Of a stretch of DNA of 64,000 bases, positions 1-8,901 are shown piece by piece. The notes under the pieces are model-generated. The model was not told where the DNA came from. It saw only the letters and a program-made list of their open reading frames with translations, and ran no database searches. Both the position numbers and the translations under genes were made by a program. Source of the stretch: Antricoccus suffuscus (GTDB lineage Bacteria > Actinomycetota > Actinomycetes > Mycobacteriales > Antricoccaceae). The stretch is from positions 18,150-82,149 of the forward strand of contig NZ_PVUE01000022.1 in assembly GCF_003003235.1 (NCBI RefSeq), written 5' to 3'. The first letter of the stretch is position 1. Each line of letters opens with the position of its first letter.

Positions 1-12
1 GGGCGTGCGGCT

Positions 13-726
13 ATGTCAGCGCTCCTCGCGTTTGGTGCGACGGCGGTCGGCTCGCTGATGCTTGCGATTTTCCAGACGTCCAGCATCCCAGAGCACCCCA
101 CGACGGATTTCTACTTCGGCAAGGGCTACGAGACAACCTCGATCACGGGACTCACCGGGCACACCCTGACCGTCGCCGGCCAGGGCGCGCTGGTCGTGGC
201 GTTGATCCTCTGCGCGATCTGCTGGCCCCGCATCGAGGACAACGACCCGGTACCGCTGGAGGGTGCTCGCGTCGGAGTCGCGCTTGCGTCCGTCGGCGCT
301 GGGATCATCGGCTTGATCGCGTTCTACAACCCGCCGGTCTTCCCGGCAGTGCGAGTCACCAAACCGGACGGGATCACCGAGGTGCCCGTAGATGTGCAGG
401 TACCTGCAGGCCCGGGCGGCATGCTCGGCCTGGGTCGAGCCGGCGGCATCACCTTTATGGTGACCGTCCTGATCGTCGGCGTACTGATCGCGTTTCTCTT
501 GGCTCGTACGTCGGTCATCGGCGGCCTGGTCGGGTTGAGCGGCTTTTTCGCCTACGAGGCATTGCTGAACTTCCGTGACGTCATTGGTAATCCGGACTTT
601 GTGGCCGGGGTCCGCTCGTACCTTCTAGCCGCGGCCACGGTCATCACAGCAGCCGGCGCCGTCTACGCAACGCTGACTCGGCGCCGTCGTACCGGACCGC
701 TCGGCGCGGAAACCGACGAGATATGA
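13..726 (+). CDS. multi-pass membrane protein, possibly 5'-partial
   Basis: I do not recognise the family. The 237-residue protein has about six hydrophobic segments (roughly residues 1-20, 53-70, 85-105, 145-165, 170-186 and 204-222) and a short Arg-rich then acidic C-terminus, so it should be an integral membrane protein. The reading frame stays open to the left edge of the window (GGG CGT GCG GCT before the ATG) and no Shine-Dalgarno sequence is visible, so the true start may lie outside. A long extracytoplasmic loop seems likely around residues 105-140. It is followed by a 128-base gap and the B12-binding gene. Confidence 0.6.
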   Translation: MSALLAFGATAVGSLMLAIFQTSSIPEHPTTDFYFGKGYETTSITGLTGHTLTVAGQGALVVALILCAICWPRIEDNDPVPLEGARVGVALASVGAGIIGLIAFYNPPVFPAVRVTKPDGITEVPVDVQVPAGPGGMLGLGRAGGITFMVTVLIVGVLIAFLLARTSVIGGLVGLSGFFAYEALLNFRDVIGNPDFVAGVRSYLLAAATVITAAGAVYATLTRRRRTGPLGAETDEI

Positions 727-854
727 CCGTCGACGGGTTTGGTCCGCGCATTGTGATCCTGGCGGGTATGTACGCTCGTGGGTGATCGAGAAGTATCGGT
801 GTTGTCCAGTAACGACGGGGTGCCAACCCCTCTGGCAAGTGAGGGAATGAGCAG

Positions 855-1253
855 ATGAGTTCTCGAATTCGGGTGGTTGTGGCTAAACCCGGCCTGGACG
901 GACACGACCGAGGTGCCAAGGTCGTTGCGCGCGCATTGCGCGATGCAGGCATGGAAGTGATCTACACAGGCTTGCACCAGACCCCCGAGCAGATTGTCGA
1001 GACGGTCCTGCAGGAGGACGCCGACTGCGTCGGGCTTTCGGTGCTGTCCGGCGCGCATATGACTCAGTTTGCGCGCGTCGCCGAGCTACTCAAGGAACGC
1101 GACGCGTCCGACGTGGTGATCTTCGGCGGCGGAATCATTCCGGAAGACGACAAGGTCGAACTCGCAAAGATAGGCGTAGCGAAGGTCTTCACCCCCGGGG
1201 CCACGACAGAATCCATCGCCGCCTGGGTCAAAGAAAATGTGACCCGCGACTGA
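855..1253 (+). CDS. cobalamin (B12)-binding domain protein, mutase small-subunit-like
   Basis: This 132-residue protein is a stand-alone B12-binding domain. It has the D-x-H-x-x-G signature at D15-H17-G20 (GLDGHDRG), where the histidine is the lower axial cobalt ligand, followed by the SVLSG and FGGG loops that cradle the nucleotide tail. The length and order match the C-terminal domain of methylmalonyl-CoA mutase or the small subunit of isobutyryl- or 2-hydroxyisobutyryl-CoA mutases. No catalytic large subunit lies in the window. An ATG eight bases upstream hits a stop after three codons, so 855 is the start. The nearby sucCD genes would handle succinyl-CoA, the product of methylmalonyl-CoA mutase, but the real substrate is unknown. 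Confidence 0.88.
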   Translation: MSSRIRVVVAKPGLDGHDRGAKVVARALRDAGMEVIYTGLHQTPEQIVETVLQEDADCVGLSVLSGAHMTQFARVAELLKERDASDVVIFGGGIIPEDDKVELAKIGVAKVFTPGATTESIAAWVKENVTRD

Positions 1254-1278
1254 TCCCGCGACTATAGAAATCAGATAT

Positions 1279-1998
1279 ATGAACCAGCCTCCGCAATTTC
1301 CCCAGCAAACGCCGCCAAACGGACCGTACGGCGGGCCGCCGCCGCGACAGTTCCCGCAAAGTGGCGCGCCGCAATTTGGCAACGGTCCCGCGCCGTCGCA
1401 GCAGCCGATGCAGCCACAGCAACCGGTGCAGCCCGTCGGCGGACCGCCGGCGCCGGTCGCGCCGATCAAGCCGCCGGATGACGGACGCGTTGTGGTGGAG
1501 GTCAATCGGACGATGGCGGCGGTGATCGCGATCGCGTGCGTTGCGGTCGCAATCGCCATCGTTCTATGGCTGCAGTACGACGGCTCGCTGTTTGAGTTCG
1601 ACAACGGCGCCGGGCGGGTCACCAGGGGCAGCATCTTGATCCACATCCTGCCGATCGTTCTCATCGTTGTCGCGGTCATACAGCTGGTCAAGCTTCTCGA
1701 CAAACAGCCGAAGATCGTCTTCGAAGGCGGCGGAGTCCAGGTGCGCGACAAGACAAATACGGAGGGCGTCGCGCGCATCCCGTGGTCGGCGATCGGCCGG
1801 GTCTATGTCCACGAAACGATCGCGTTGGACAAAAAGGGCAAGCCGCGCAAGAACCAGCGTCCGTCGAAGAAGTGGGTCGTTGAAGGCCGCGACGGAGCGC
1901 AGCTAGCGAGTATTCCAACCTCGGGGCACAAGCCAGACCCAGATATCGGTCTCGGGCAGGTCGCCTCGATCGCGCATGGCAGGGCGCTGGTCGGCTAG
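1279..1998 (+). CDS. membrane protein with Pro/Gln-rich N-terminus and PH-like C-terminal domain
   Basis: The first ~70 residues are low-complexity Pro/Gln/Gly. Two transmembrane segments follow (about 79-98 and 115-137). The remaining ~100 residues form a soluble region with alternating strands ([25 protein letters not shown]) that resembles the bacterial PH-like domain found after paired membrane helices. It begins 25 bases after the B12-binding gene and could be cotranscribed with it. No enzyme motif is visible. The PH-like assignment is an inference from the pattern only. Confidence 0.7.
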   Translation: MNQPPQFPQQTPPNGPYGGPPPRQFPQSGAPQFGNGPAPSQQPMQPQQPVQPVGGPPAPVAPIKPPDDGRVVVEVNRTMAAVIAIACVAVAIAIVLWLQYDGSLFEFDNGAGRVTRGSILIHILPIVLIVVAVIQLVKLLDKQPKIVFEGGGVQVRDKTNTEGVARIPWSAIGRVYVHETIALDKKGKPRKNQRPSKKWVVEGRDGAQLASIPTSGHKPDPDIGLGQVASIAHGRALVG

Positions 1999-2111
1999 CG
2001 ACCTGGGAGCGATACGCTCGCTCACGGCCAGAATATTGCAGGACCCGCCTGCCAGATGACAGGTGTTCGAACATTCAAAAGCGCCGCGGCGCGACAAGGA
2101 ATGGATGCATA

Positions 2112-3275
2112 GTGGATCTTTTCGAGTATCAGGCTCGTGAGCTCTTCGCCAAGCACGACGTACCGGTGCTTGGTGGAGGCGTTGCCGAGACGGCAGAGCA
2201 GGCGAAGGAAATCGCGACCAAAATCGGTGGTCAGGTTGTCGTCAAGGCGCAGGTAAAAACCGGCGGCCGCGGCAAGGCCGGCGGCGTCAAGCTCGCCGAC
2301 GACCCCGATGATGCGAAGGAAAAGGCCGAGGCCATCCTGGGTATGGACATCAAGGGCCATACCGTTCACCAGGTGATGGTGGCCGCCGCGTCCGACATCG
2401 CCGAGGAGTACTACATCTCCTTCTTGCTTGATCGGTCGAACCGCACCTTCCTTGCGATGGCATCTGTCGAAGGTGGCGTCGAGATCGAAGAGGTAGCCGA
2501 AACCCGCCCGGAGGCGCTGGCGAGGGTGTCTATCGACGCCAATGTCGGTGTCGACGACGCTAAGGCGCGGGAGATCGTGGAAGCGGCGAAGTTCCCGGCC
2601 GATGTTGCCGACCAGATCGCCGAAGTGGCCAAGAAACTGTGGGACGTGTTCGTCAAGGAAGACGCCACCCTGGTCGAGGTCAACCCGTTGGTCAAGGACC
2701 CTGCCGGCAAGATTATCGCGCTCGACGGCAAGGTCACCATCGATGAGAACGCTAGTTTCCGGCATCCGGAGCAGGCAGCGCTCGCGGACAAGTCAGCGGC
2801 CGATCCCCTTGAGCAGAAGGCCAAGGAGCTCTCGCTCAACTACGTCAAGCTCGACGGGGAGGTCGGCATTATCGGCAACGGCGCCGGGCTGGTCATGTCT
2901 ACGCTCGACGTGGTTGCGTATGCCGGGGAGCAGTACAGCGTGCGACCGGCGAACTTCCTGGACCTCGGGGGCGGCTCGTCCGCTGAGGTTATGGCCAACG
3001 GTCTCGGGCTGATCCTGTCCGATCCCTCGGTGCGCAGCGTGTTCGTCAACGTCTTTGGCGGCATCACCTCGTGCGACACGGTCGCGACGGGCATTGTCAC
3101 TGCGCTCGGACAGCTTGGTGACAAGGCGACCAAGCCGCTCGTCGTACGCCTCGACGGCAACAACGTTGAAGAGGGTCGCAAGATCCTCAACGATGCAAAC
3201 CACCCGTTGGTACAGCAGGTCGACACGATGGACGGCGCAGCGGCCAAGGCCGCCGAGCTCGCCGCTGCGAAATAA
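2112..3275 (+). CDS. sucC: succinyl-CoA synthetase (ADP-forming) beta subunit
   Basis: SucC is the nucleotide-binding subunit of the TCA enzyme that converts succinyl-CoA, ADP and phosphate to succinate, ATP and CoA. The 387 residues match the usual length. The N-terminal ATP-grasp domain carries the glycine-rich [11 protein letters not shown] loop (about 49-59) and VEVNPL metal-site segment, and the C-terminal domain has [23 protein letters not shown] and FGGITSCD. The start is GTG with AAGGA about 12 bases upstream. sucD follows after 15 bases. The 113-base upstream gap contains the short palindrome TGTTCGAACA (2064-2073). Confidence 0.97.
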   Translation: MDLFEYQARELFAKHDVPVLGGGVAETAEQAKEIATKIGGQVVVKAQVKTGGRGKAGGVKLADDPDDAKEKAEAILGMDIKGHTVHQVMVAAASDIAEEYYISFLLDRSNRTFLAMASVEGGVEIEEVAETRPEALARVSIDANVGVDDAKAREIVEAAKFPADVADQIAEVAKKLWDVFVKEDATLVEVNPLVKDPAGKIIALDGKVTIDENASFRHPEQAALADKSAADPLEQKAKELSLNYVKLDGEVGIIGNGAGLVMSTLDVVAYAGEQYSVRPANFLDLGGGSSAEVMANGLGLILSDPSVRSVFVNVFGGITSCDTVATGIVTALGQLGDKATKPLVVRLDGNNVEEGRKILNDANHPLVQQVDTMDGAAAKAAELAAAK

Positions 3276-3290
3276 GGGACGGACACTCCA

Positions 3291-4172
3291 GTGGCAATTT
3301 TTCTCAATGAAAACAGCAAGATCATCGTGCAGGGCATGACCGGTTCGGAGGGTATGAAGCACACCCGCCGGATGATCGCCTACGGCAGCAAGGTCGTCGG
3401 CGGCGTGACCCCGGGCAAGGGCGGCCAGAAGGTCGACTTCGATGGCACCGAGGTCCCGGTTTTCGGTTCGGTTCAGGAAGCCAAGGATGCGACCGGCGCC
3501 GACGTGACGGTCATCTTCGTCCCACCGAAATTTGCTAAGGCCGCGGCCATCGAAGCCATCGACGCCGAGATCGAGCTCGCGGTCGTAATCACCGAGGGCA
3601 TTCCGGTGCATGACGCGACCGCGTTCTGGGCGTACGCCCAGGGCAAGAAGACCCGTTTCATCGGGCCGAACTGTCCGGGCCTGCAGAGCCCGGGACTATC
3701 AAGCGCTGGCATCATTCCGACCAATATCTCCGGCCCGGGCAAGATCGGCCTGGTCTCGAAGTCCGGCACGCTGACCTACCAGATGATGTACGAGTTGCGG
3801 GACATCGGCTTCTCGACCGCGGTCGGCATCGGTGGCGATCCGGTCATCGGTACGACCCACATCGACTGCCTCGAGGCGTTTGAGAACGATCCCGAGACTG
3901 TTGCTGTCGTGATGATCGGCGAGATCGGCGGCGACGCCGAGGAACGTGCGGCCGACTACATCAAGGCCAACATCACCAAGCCGGTTGTCGGCTACGTTGC
4001 AGGATTCACGGCGCCCGAAGGCAAGACCATGGGTCACGCGGGCGCGATCGTGTCCGGTTCGTCGGGTACGGCGCAGGCCAAGAAGGAAGCGCTTGAGGCG
4101 GCCGGCGTGAAGGTCGGTAAGACGCCGTCCGAGGCCGCCGCTCTGATGCGTGAGATCGTCAACGCGCTTTGA
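3291..4172 (+). CDS. sucD: succinyl-CoA synthetase alpha subunit
   Basis: SucD binds CoA and carries the phosphohistidine of succinyl-CoA synthetase. The 293-residue protein has an N-terminal Rossmann CoA-binding domain ([11 protein letters not shown]), the central FIGPNCPG segment and the active-site [10 protein letters not shown] motif with the predicted phospho-histidine at H249. It starts with GTG, 15 bases after sucC, and forms an operon with it. A stem-loop lies 37 bases downstream. The block sucC-sucD-34 kDa-like-perM-like is syntenic with M. tuberculosis Rv0951-Rv0955. Confidence 0.97.
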   Translation: MAIFLNENSKIIVQGMTGSEGMKHTRRMIAYGSKVVGGVTPGKGGQKVDFDGTEVPVFGSVQEAKDATGADVTVIFVPPKFAKAAAIEAIDAEIELAVVITEGIPVHDATAFWAYAQGKKTRFIGPNCPGLQSPGLSSAGIIPTNISGPGKIGLVSKSGTLTYQMMYELRDIGFSTAVGIGGDPVIGTTHIDCLEAFENDPETVAVVMIGEIGGDAEERAADYIKANITKPVVGYVAGFTAPEGKTMGHAGAIVSGSSGTAQAKKEALEAAGVKVGKTPSEAAALMREIVNAL

Positions 4173-4208
4173 TCGTGCGCTAGAAGTCCTATAGTGATGC
4201 GGCCCGCG

Positions 4209-4237
4209 GACCCGTCGAAAGATGGTCTTCGCGGGTC
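4209..4237 (+). terminator. stem-loop after sucD
   Basis: GACCCG-CGAA pairs with TTCG-CGGGTC around the short loop TGG, with one or two bulges. No U-tract follows, so this is either a Rho-dependent or processing hairpin, or a weak terminator of the sucCD transcript. Confidence 0.4.
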
Positions 4238-4382
4238 GCGTCACGTATCAGGCATTTAACGAATCGCGCCTCGTGCTGCCTGTTTGGGTCGCGATGGCTT
4301 ATTGTAGGCGCGGAACCTAGAACTGCTAATTATTGTCTACGTCTGCGTAGACCAATGTGAAGTACTCAATCAAGGGGTCGGA

Positions 4383-5294
4383 ATGTCGTATCCGCAGGGT
4401 CCGCCGACAGGTGGCTTTGGCCAGCCTGAAGGACAACAGCCGCAGGGACCGCCGTCGGGCGGTTTCGCTGCGCCGCAGCAGCCACAGGGACCGCCATCCG
4501 GTGGCTTCGCTCAGCCGCAACCTCAGCAGCCATATGGCCAGCCACAGGGCCAGGCATACGGCCAGCCGCAGGGCCAGCAGCATGGTCAGCCAGGCCAGCC
4601 GCAAGGGCAACCGACGTGGGGCCAGTCACTAGGCCAGTCGATGGGCCAGTCCAGCGCGGTCAAGAAATTCAACGCGGCCACGATCCGTCCCGGTCAGTGG
4701 GGCGGCTTGGGGATGTGGCTTTTCAGCATCCTGGCAATCTCGCTGAACTTTGTTGCCGGCGCGAGCGAGACCTACTATGGCCAGACCTACAGCTACTCCG
4801 GCGCGTCGGGCTGGAACCTGACTCTGAACATCTTCATGTTCATCTTCTTCCTCATTGCCGCTGCTGCAGCGGCCGTGGACATATTCCTTAACCTGTCGCT
4901 GCCGTTCCCGCTCGCATTCGCGACCGGTGGCGCCCTTGCCATCGGCGGCCTGTTCGGGGTGCTCGAATTCCTGGTCAATATCTCCCATATCGACCAGTAC
5001 GGCGTGGGCGCGTACTTCGTCCTCGTCGCTGGTATCGCCGGACTGGCACTCGGCGCACTTGAGATTATGTGGGCGATCAAGCAGCCCAAGACGCCGTCCA
5101 GCACCGGCGGACAGTGGGGTCAGCCCGCAGCCGGCCAGTGGGGCCAGCCTGCCGGTGGACAGCCGCAGCAGGGTTGGGGTCAGCCGGCGCCGGGCCAGCA
5201 GGCACCGGGCCAGCAGGCGCCGGGACAGCCCGGACCTGGTGCCCCGGGCGGCTATCCGCCGCCGCAGCAGGGTTGGGGCTCGCCACAGGGCTAG
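4383..5294 (+). CDS. DUF5336-like, 34 kDa-antigen-like membrane protein
   Basis: This 303-residue protein resembles the mycobacterial 34 kDa antigen homologue Rv0954 in position and architecture. It has a ~90-residue Gly/Pro/Gln-rich N-terminus with repeats such as GPPSGGF and YGQPQGQ, four transmembrane segments (about 107-127, 146-168, 175-195 and 205-228), and a second Gln/Gly/Pro-rich tail with QWGQPA and PGQQA repeats. Rv0954 has been linked to the divisome, and its neighbour PerM is a division protein, so a role in envelope growth is plausible. AAGGGG lies 7 bases before the ATG. A strong terminator follows. Confidence 0.75.
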   Translation: MSYPQGPPTGGFGQPEGQQPQGPPSGGFAAPQQPQGPPSGGFAQPQPQQPYGQPQGQAYGQPQGQQHGQPGQPQGQPTWGQSLGQSMGQSSAVKKFNAATIRPGQWGGLGMWLFSILAISLNFVAGASETYYGQTYSYSGASGWNLTLNIFMFIFFLIAAAAAAVDIFLNLSLPFPLAFATGGALAIGGLFGVLEFLVNISHIDQYGVGAYFVLVAGIAGLALGALEIMWAIKQPKTPSSTGGQWGQPAAGQWGQPAGGQPQQGWGQPAPGQQAPGQQAPGQPGPGAPGGYPPPQQGWGSPQG

Positions 5295-5323
5295 TCGGCA
5301 ACAGCACAGACATCGGCAGCTAA

Positions 5324-5353
5324 CGAAGGGCCCGCGATCACGCGGGCCCTTCG
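5324..5353 (+). terminator. strong stem-loop terminator
   Basis: A perfect 12-bp stem GAAGGGCCCGCG / CGCGGGCCCTTC closes a 4-base loop ATCA. It lies 30 bases after the 34 kDa-antigen-like gene and is followed by GGCTTT. It separates that gene from the next one. Confidence 0.85.
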
Positions 5354-5454
5354 GCTTTGAAACTTGATCGGGATAGATGGCACCGCGCGGCTTGTCGTTG
5401 CGTCCGTGTGAGTACCGAATAGGGCGCGCGCAGAGCCGGGGCAAGGAGTCGTAG

Positions 5455-6639
5455 GTGACAGGGGAGAAGCAGCCGCCGGCGTACGACGGACCGCCGGTAG
5501 ATCCGGAGCCGCGGAGGCCGGCACCGAACTACGTCGTCACACCCGCGCCGCATCGACCGCCGCCGGTCGGGTGGACGCAGCATCAGATGTCCTGGGGGGA
5601 GTCCCTCGCCGCGCGAGGCGGGTTCAAGAACGCTCAGGTTCCGCCGTCGCGCTGGGCGATCCTGGTACTACTGGTTGCGCAGATCGTCACCAACTCGCTA
5701 CCGATCCTCAAGCTGTCCGGCGCGGCCACCGAGCAGGGCATGTCTACGCTGGTGCTGTGGAGCCGTCCGGCGTACGCCTGGAGCTTTGCGTTCCTCACCG
5801 TCGCGGTCGTGATCTTTGCGCTGTCTGTATTCCTGCCGCTCTCTCGCCGTTTGCGGGTCGGCGTACTCGTCGGTGGATTCACCGGCGCAGCCGGCCTGCT
5901 GTCGGTTCTCGGGTTCTTCGACATCTTGCTGCGCACCAGCGGGTCGAAAGGGACCGCGTCGCTCGCCGTCGGACCGATCGTGGCGGTGATCGTCGGCGCC
6001 GTGACGCTCCTGATCGGGGTACTGGAATTCCTGCAGCTGCCGACCGTGCAGCACAAGCGCCCGCATGCCGGTCCGATGCGGTATGCCGTGTTCTTCACGC
6101 CGGTCGCGGCCGCCGCGGCGTTCAGCGTGATCGCTTTAGACATCAGCTTCGCAGGTAAGCCGGCCACGATCCCAGTGGGACTGGTGGCCGTGAACGAGTC
6201 GTCGTCGGTCAGCACGGCGCTCACCCAGTACGAGCAAGCCGGCGTCGCCGTGGACGGCTGGTGGTCGGCGCTGACCGTCTGGTCATTCGTCCTGCTGGTG
6301 ATTGCCGCAGTGCTCGCGCTGATCATGCTGTGCCGCCGCGCGCCTACCCGAATCCCTGGCGGGTTCGCAATCGGACCGTTGCTGGGGCTCGCGGGACTGT
6401 TTGCAGTCATGTGGTTCTTTATCGCCCTCGGCACTCTCACGAGTCGCGAAATCGCGCTCGCGTCAGTGACGAAGCTCGACGCGGCGCAGTTCAGCGCGCA
6501 CCTGTCTCTCGGTGGCTACCTGATCCTCGCCGTCGGCGCGGTGTTGATGTCGCTGTCTGCGTTTGAGGTGGCCGACGCGCTACAGACGCCCCGCATCGCA
6601 CCCCGGCCCCGAACCAAAGACAGACCACCGTCGCGCTGA
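5455..6639 (+). CDS. multi-pass membrane protein with Pro-rich N-terminus
   Basis: I do not recognise the family. The 394-residue protein has a ~60-residue proline-rich cytoplasmic tail, then about nine hydrophobic segments between residues 65 and 375, and ends in a basic Pro/Arg tail (RPRTKDRPPSR). An extracytoplasmic loop around residues 235-265 carries SSSVSTALTQYEQAG. The GTG start at 5455 has AAGGAG 6 bases upstream. It sits between the 34 kDa-like gene and the perM-like gene, so it may share their envelope role. Confidence 0.75.
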   Translation: MTGEKQPPAYDGPPVDPEPRRPAPNYVVTPAPHRPPPVGWTQHQMSWGESLAARGGFKNAQVPPSRWAILVLLVAQIVTNSLPILKLSGAATEQGMSTLVLWSRPAYAWSFAFLTVAVVIFALSVFLPLSRRLRVGVLVGGFTGAAGLLSVLGFFDILLRTSGSKGTASLAVGPIVAVIVGAVTLLIGVLEFLQLPTVQHKRPHAGPMRYAVFFTPVAAAAAFSVIALDISFAGKPATIPVGLVAVNESSSVSTALTQYEQAGVAVDGWWSALTVWSFVLLVIAAVLALIMLCRRAPTRIPGGFAIGPLLGLAGLFAVMWFFIALGTLTSREIALASVTKLDAAQFSAHLSLGGYLILAVGAVLMSLSAFEVADALQTPRIAPRPRTKDRPPSR

Positions 6640-6724
6640 TTCGCGTGAGTGGTGATGCAGCAGATGCAGGTGGTGTGCGGCGTGCCTTCACCACACTGGC
6701 CGACGACTCTGTGACTCTTGACGA

Positions 6725-8236
6725 GTGAGTGCCCCGACCAAAGAGTTGACGAAGGCTGGCGAGCAAGAGACACGTACACCATCGCGGGCGTTTAACAATG
6801 GCCGGGCCGTGCTGTGGTCGGCCCTGTCGGCCTTAGGCGTTGTGCTCGCTGGGCTCACGATGATGATCGCGCTCGCGCTGGTCGCCTGGTCACTGGATCA
6901 TCCCGCCGGCGCGACAACCTACAGCGCGGCGATTGTGGGCGTGCAATCCTGGCTGTTGGCCAACGGCGGGGGACTCAGCTTCGGCGGCGGTGCACTTTCG
7001 TTGCCACCGCTAGCGGTGACCGCACTGATCGGCTACCTCTTCTACCGTTCTGGGCGCAGTCTCGCGCGGCGGTGCGATATCGGGACCTACCTGGGGATCC
7101 TTGAAGCGCTGATCGCCGTCGGGTTGACCTACGTGACCACCGCGTTCGTGCTCACTGCGGTCGGTACGACCTCCGCGGTCACCATCGGCCTGCTCAAACT
7201 CGGCCTGGTCAGCGGCGCGCTATCAGTTTTGCCTACCGCACTGGGCATGCTCGCCGAATCGGGGCTCGGTCAGCAGTTACTCGGTCGGCTGCCGGGCCCC
7301 TCACATGCCTATCTGCGCGGTGCATTGGCCGGCGTACTCGCGCTCATCGGCATGTCGGCGTTGCTGTTCATCGCCTCTCTGATTATCAACTTCAGTGCCG
7401 CTAGCGCGATGATCGCGGCACTCGGTCCAAGCGGCACGTCCGGCTTGACGATCGCCGTCGTGGCGATGCTCTTCCTGCCCAATGCGTTGCTATGCATTGC
7501 CGCATTCAGTCTGGGAGCGGGGTTCTCGGTCGGGGCAGGCACGCATGTCGGGCTGCTGTCGGTGCACCTCGGACCGCTGCCGGCCTTCCCGCTCTTCGCG
7601 GTCATGCCTGATCACCCGAGCGCGCTGACCTGGTCGTCACTTATCGCGCCGATTGCTGCGGCCGTTGTCGCCGCGCTGGTGTTTGTGCGGCATCTCGAGC
7701 CTGACGAGCGTTCGGTCGCCCGGCTCGCCGGGGGCGTCGGCGCCATGGCCCTCACCATCGGACTCATGCTGAGTGCGTTCGCGCTACTCGGCTCCGGCGG
7801 AATCGGAGCCGACCGGCTCGCATCTCTCGGCGCATCTCCGTTGCGGCTGTTTCTGTTCGGCGTCGTCGGGATGGCGGTGCTGATGGCGATCACGACCTAC
7901 ACCGTCAACCTGAAGGGTGTCGTCGCCATCGTGGCCGAGCGGCTGGAGAAGCGGCGTACGAAGGATCAGATCGTTGAGGATGCCGAACCTGACGATGCCG
8001 ACGAGCCCGAGACTGACGAATCTGGGACCGATGATCCGGACCCAGCGGACGCAGCGGACGAAACAGACACCGCGGACGAGGACACGAAGGACGCACCCGA
8101 AACCGACGGCGATGCCTCCGAAGCGATCGCTCCCGACGAGGTGCCGGAGGCGGTCGACCAATGCGACACCGGCCGTATCGATACCGCCGCGATCGCCGCT
8201 CAACTGGTCCAGGACCGTCAGCGTAAGGCGAGCTAA
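6725..8236 (+). CDS. perM: PerM-like cell-division membrane protein (DUF6350)
   Basis: The 503-residue protein has about eight to ten transmembrane segments between residues 30 and 400, with a Gly-rich first loop (ANGGGLSFGGGALSLPPL). A highly acidic Asp/Glu/Thr-rich C-terminal tail (about 420-485) follows. Family, size and position directly before purN match M. tuberculosis PerM (Rv0955), an integral membrane protein required for division under low magnesium and linked to FtsB stability. The GTG start gives MSAPTKE. The acidic tail is probably cytoplasmic and could recruit a partner. The assignment rests mainly on synteny and topology. Confidence 0.78.
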   Translation: MSAPTKELTKAGEQETRTPSRAFNNGRAVLWSALSALGVVLAGLTMMIALALVAWSLDHPAGATTYSAAIVGVQSWLLANGGGLSFGGGALSLPPLAVTALIGYLFYRSGRSLARRCDIGTYLGILEALIAVGLTYVTTAFVLTAVGTTSAVTIGLLKLGLVSGALSVLPTALGMLAESGLGQQLLGRLPGPSHAYLRGALAGVLALIGMSALLFIASLIINFSAASAMIAALGPSGTSGLTIAVVAMLFLPNALLCIAAFSLGAGFSVGAGTHVGLLSVHLGPLPAFPLFAVMPDHPSALTWSSLIAPIAAAVVAALVFVRHLEPDERSVARLAGGVGAMALTIGLMLSAFALLGSGGIGADRLASLGASPLRLFLFGVVGMAVLMAITTYTVNLKGVVAIVAERLEKRRTKDQIVEDAEPDDADEPETDESGTDDPDPADAADETDTADEDTKDAPETDGDASEAIAPDEVPEAVDQCDTGRIDTAAIAAQLVQDRQRKAS

Positions 8237-8304
8237 ACGATCGATACGGAGGCCGGACGCATCGTGCGCTCGCCCACAGTGCGCGCTGCACTACGATTTG
8301 TCAC

Positions 8305-8901
8305 GTGCCCGTTCGCCTCGTCGTACTCATCTCCGGTAGCGGGACACTGCTGCAGTCTTTAATCGATGCCTGCGTCGATCCCGCGTTCGATGCGCAGATC
8401 GTTGCCGTCGGGGCCGACCGCGACGCGATCGTCGGACTCGACCGTGCCCGCGCCGCTGGTCTGGCGACGTTTGTCTGCAAGGTGGGTCAGTACGCCGACC
8501 GAGCCGAATGGAACGAAGCGCTCGCTAACGAAGTCGCGGCGTATGAGCCGGACTGGGTGATCAGCGCCGGATTCATGAAGATCGTCGGTGCCGGATTCCT
8601 CGCGCGGTACGGCGGTCGGATGCTCAACACGCATCCCGCGCTGCTGCCCAGCTTTCCCGGTGCGCATGCCGTCCGCGACGCGCTGGCGCACGGGGTGAAG
8701 GTCACTGGCTGCACGCTGTTCACGGTCGACGAAGGCATCGACACCGGGCCGATCATTGCCCAGCGTGCGGTCGACGTACTCGACGGCGACACCGAAGAGT
8801 CCTTGCACGAACGAATCAAGGTCGTTGAGCGACAGATGCTCATCGATGCCATACAACATCTAGTCGCCCGGCAACGCACAGCGGAAGGTGAATATTCATG
8901 A
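8305..8901 (+). CDS. purN: phosphoribosylglycinamide formyltransferase
   Basis: PurN transfers a formyl group from 10-formyl-THF to GAR in step 3 of de novo purine synthesis. The 198-residue protein has the phosphate-binding ISGSGT loop (10-14), the catalytic N108 and H110 in [14 protein letters not shown], and D146 in DEGIDTGPI. The start is GTG. The stop overlaps the purH start by 4 bases (ATGA), so the two genes are translationally coupled. Confidence 0.96.
   Translation: MPVRLVVLISGSGTLLQSLIDACVDPAFDAQIVAVGADRDAIVGLDRARAAGLATFVCKVGQYADRAEWNEALANEVAAYEPDWVISAGFMKIVGAGFLARYGGRMLNTHPALLPSFPGAHAVRDALAHGVKVTGCTLFTVDEGIDTGPIIAQRAVDVLDGDTEESLHERIKVVERQMLIDAIQHLVARQRTAEGEYS

Noticed and set aside
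727..854. Cobalamin riboswitch before the B12-binding gene
   Set aside because: The gap is only 128 bases, no B12 box was found, and only a small hairpin (GGGGT/ACCCC, 817-830) is visible.
2064..2073. LexA (SOS) box before sucC
   Set aside because: TGTTCGAACA is a 10-bp palindrome, but it lacks the GAAC-N4-GTTC layout of actinobacterial LexA sites.
2022..2765. A 247-codon minus-strand frame opposite sucC
   Set aside because: Shadow of sucC in a high-GC genome; no recognisable domain or ribosome site.
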